Shown here one piece after another: positions 62,249 to 64,000 of a DNA stretch of 64,000 nucleotides. The notes beneath the pieces were generated by a model. It worked only from the letters and a program-made list of their open reading frames with translations. It was not told the origin of the DNA and made no database searches. The DNA comes from Fratercula arctica (Eukaryota > Chordata > Aves > Charadriiformes > Alcidae), in NCBI GenBank assembly GCA_947846985.1, contig CANTUZ010000002.1:129976889-130040888 (forward strand), in the 5' to 3' direction. The translations under genes and the position numbers were made by a program. Each line of letters opens with the position of its first letter. Within the stretch, counting starts at the first letter, position 1.

Positions 62249-62431
62249 TAGCAAGTTCATAAGAAGGATTGGAATAAGCAAGGTGAATATAATGAGAACT
62301 GTGTAACTGAGGAATGGATATGGCAATTCACTGCTTAGTAATGGATCAAGGAATGCATCATGGTAATTAATGTCTCCCAGCATCATTGCAAATGTCTTCA
62401 TTACAGAAAGCAGAGGTGTGCTATACGTTTG
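62249..62431 (-). CDS. TRPA1: TRPA1 exon: pore helix, selectivity filter and S6
   Basis: A 183-nt, phase-0/phase-0 exon (61 codons), with acceptor 'tttttgcag' and donor CTA|GTAAGT. It reads QTYSTPLLSVMKTFAMMLGD, then INYHDAFLDPLLSSELPYPF and LSYTVLIIFTLLIPILLMNLL. MMLGDINY holds the selectivity-filter Gly-Asp of TRPA1 (Asp915 in human numbering). The preceding Phe in TFAMM corresponds to human Phe909, part of the A-967079 antagonist pocket. The last 21 residues are most of transmembrane helix S6. It is intact; the channel should conduct Ca2+ and other cations at the plasma membrane of sensory neurons, by family knowledge. Confidence 0.98.
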
Positions 62432-62555
62432 CTGCAAAAAGAAGAAATACCAAAATCAAGAAAAAACCCGAAGAAATTTGTAAATAACCACTTGAGATTC
62501 TCTAGTCAAAAACAGTATTTATAAAGATAAAAATTAACTATGTCATTCAACTAAC
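62432..62555 (-). other. TRPA1: Short TRPA1 intron
   Basis: A 124-nt phase-0 intron between the S5 and pore exons, with donor CAG|GTTAGT and acceptor TTTTTGCAG. It is the shortest intron in the window. Confidence 0.92.
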
Positions 62556-62685
62556 CTGTGAACCCAAAAGGACAAAGAAACTCAGTCCAAAGGCCAGTAT
62601 CAGGAAAAAGAAAACGACAGCAATCCGAATCAAAGTCCTCAAAATTTCCCAGAACATCACAACATAGATGCCATAGTTTTCAAAT
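62556..62685 (-). CDS. TRPA1: TRPA1 exon: S4-S5 linker and S5
   Basis: A 130-nt exon with acceptor 'cttattgcctag'. One base completes a codon begun upstream, followed by 43 codons. It encodes FENYGIYVVMFWEILRTLIR, then IAVVFFFLILAFGLSFFVLL and GSQ. The amphipathic segment up to TLIR is the S4-S5 linker and the hydrophobic run is S5. Aligned with mammals (remembered as ...LLRSTVVFIF...), the Ser-Thr pair at human 873-874 is Ile-Ala here. Those two positions are known determinants of menthol and A-967079 responses in mammals. No further upstream exon is found in the remaining 1.3 kb, so the gene continues past the window. Confidence 0.97.
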
Positions 62686-63526
62686 CTAGGCAATAAGTAA
62701 ACAGAAAAGATATGCAAAATTAAATACTCGAGTTAGAGTCCCTTACAGTTAGTTACGTAAGGCAATAAGTGATCCTGATTTTCACGTGTGAAAAGAGATA
62801 TTCTGCTTCTCTGAGACATTCTGAGATGGTACGAACATGTGGTACTTTCACATCCAACAGAATGCAGGTGGTCTTATTTACAGCAAGCCTAAACTACATA
62901 ATCTTCTATTTTAATGCATCAGAGCAGTACTTCTTCAAGATATTATTGTTCACGAACAACTTTTACTCTCTCCATAGCTATAGCCGGTCCACTATTGTAC
63001 AACTGCTGCACTCTGAATAATAACATTAGGAAATTATCTCATTTTTTGCTGCTTTTTGAATCAGAACAACGGACAACTGGCACCATCATCCATCTAGCAG
63101 ACACGTGCCTGACTTAAAAAGTTTTTGCTTTTTATGACACTACAAAGTATGTAAAACAAGCAAACAAAAAGAAATACATTGCACAGAAGAGAAGGGAAGT
63201 AGTGCAATTTTAAGACACCTATGTTTCCAGCAACAGTATGTCATCTGGCAAGACTCTTCCATTCCTGGCTTAAAAAAACCCTACATCTCAGAACATGGGT
63301 TGCCATAAAACAGATTAAGCTACTTTTTACCCCAAATCTGAACTTGGGAATTTATGTCCTGCACCAGATTCAGGGACCAGATGACTGTTTTATGCAACAA
63401 CAGTAGCAACTGAGAAAATCATGTCGTAGGATTTTCCCCCTGAAATATTATGTGCAAGGCTGAAAAGATAAAGCTGGAAGCAAAGCAAACCTGATCTTCT
63501 CCTATTTATTTATTTATTTGGCAAAA

Positions 63527-63546
63527 CTCCACTGAAGTCAGTGGAG
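63527..63546. repeat. CTCCACTGA-AG-TCAGTGGAG quasi-palindrome
   Basis: The 9-bp arms are exact reverse complements around a 2-base centre, next to an (ATTT)n run. The core is shared with 18489-18502. Such 'tccactgaagtcagtgga' phrases are typical of degenerate ancient amniote repeats with a hairpin core. Assignment to a named family is not possible by eye. Confidence 0.6.
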
Positions 63547-63941
63547 CTATAGGTTGCTTTGAGAAGAGACGACCTGAATGAGTTAGAAAAATGATGAGTT
63601 CTACTGCTACACAAATGAAAAATATTCAGGCCACGGAAACAATTCATCTAGCAGAAGAAGGTTGGGCAATCATGAATTTACTTTTAACTATTCAGGTTCA
63701 ACCCCCATTTCACTGCCAGTGCACAGCAGAGAGGATATGCCCATTCATAAGTCACCTAAGGTCTGACACATGTAAGACAAGGTTTGCCAGCAGAGGCAGT
63801 ACCATAAAGATAGTCCCTCTATGACATTAAGTCTGTTTACAAACCTTATACTTAAATATCCCAACTGCAGTAAAATGATCCTGAAATTAATCAGCAAATC
63901 CCATGTTTGTCTGTCTGCCAGACCTCCTGAGGGTGACTAGT

Positions 63942-63997
63942 GCATATATACAGTAAGAATCAGAAGAGCGCATATATACAGTAAGAATCAGAAGAGC
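63942..63997. repeat. 28-bp tandem repeat, two perfect copies at the window edge
   Basis: The unit starts GCATATATACAGTAAGAATC and ends AGAAGAGC. Copy 1 (63942-63969) and copy 2 (63970-63997) are identical. The next bases ACA differ from the unit start GCA by one base, so the array may continue past the window. Lack of any difference between copies points to a recent or still-changing minisatellite inside a TRPA1 intron. Confidence 0.93.
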
Positions 63998-64000
63998 ACA

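Larger units (their letters stand above)
62686..64000 (-). other. TRPA1: Partial TRPA1 intron, running off the window
   Basis: At least 1,315 nt of intron upstream of the S5 exon. I searched it for the conserved end of the preceding exon (a WMNFLLYLQR-like coding segment followed by GT) and found none. It holds an (ATTT)n run at 63503-63519, a 20-bp quasi-palindrome at 63527-63546, and a 28-bp tandem repeat at the edge. Confidence 0.85.

Noticed and set aside
63842..63893. Possible upstream TRPA1 exon after a minus-strand 'aatttcag'
   Set aside because: The translation (IILLQLGYLSI-like) does not match the expected S4 region ending in LLYLQR.
1..64000. CRISPR arrays, bacterial operons, endogenous retrovirus genes
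   Set aside because: No regularly spaced repeats, no ribosome-binding-site-linked genes, and no gag, pol or env-like frame or LTR pair was seen. The only reverse-transcriptase sequence is CR1.

Overview
This is a window of a bird genome. The evidence is a set of CR1 non-LTR retrotransposon copies in both orientations. They share the avian CR1 reverse-transcriptase C-terminus, the 3' end reading 'aaggtcccttccaaccc', and octamer tails of the ATTCTATG or ATTCTGTG type. The only protein-coding gene I can support is a vertebrate TRPA1 spread over small exons with canonical GT/AG introns. The species cannot be named from the sequence alone.

Layout. Positions 1 to about 56,100 are gene-poor, AT-rich intergenic DNA. 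I found no open reading frame there with a recognisable domain other than CR1 remnants. This part holds seven clear CR1 copies (1-235, 8058-8290, 30374-30688, 42345-42897, 44675-45382, 50849-51317, 53414-53776). It also holds one much older CR1-like relic (37450-37735), a 537-bp unbroken polypurine GAAA/GAAG tract (11438-11974), several short tandem duplications, AT/CA microsatellites, and a few clean inverted repeats. Five of the seven clear CR1 copies lie between 42 and 54 kb.

Positions 56,679-62,685 on the minus strand carry the last six coding exons of TRPA1. In transcript order they encode the S4-S5 linker and S5, the pore helix with selectivity filter and S6, the TRP-like region, a C-terminal strand region, a fast-diverging linker, and the terminal coiled coil with the stop codon. 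Every exon boundary joins in frame, giving 273 complete residues that align along their length with vertebrate TRPA1 as I remember it. The rest of the gene (N-terminal ankyrin repeats, S1-S4) must lie beyond position 64,000. The 3' UTR runs leftward from 56,678 and its end is uncertain.

Context. In other amniotes the 3' side of TRPA1 faces the MSC/EYA1 interval, so a long non-coding stretch here fits a regulatory gene desert. No MSC exon is visible. I see no undescribed gene system. The points most worth a second look are the Ile-Ala pair in TRPA1 S5 where mammals have the Ser-Thr that governs menthol and antagonist responses, the giant polypurine tract, the stacked inverted repeats at the broken end of one CR1, and the 28-bp tandem repeat at the window edge.
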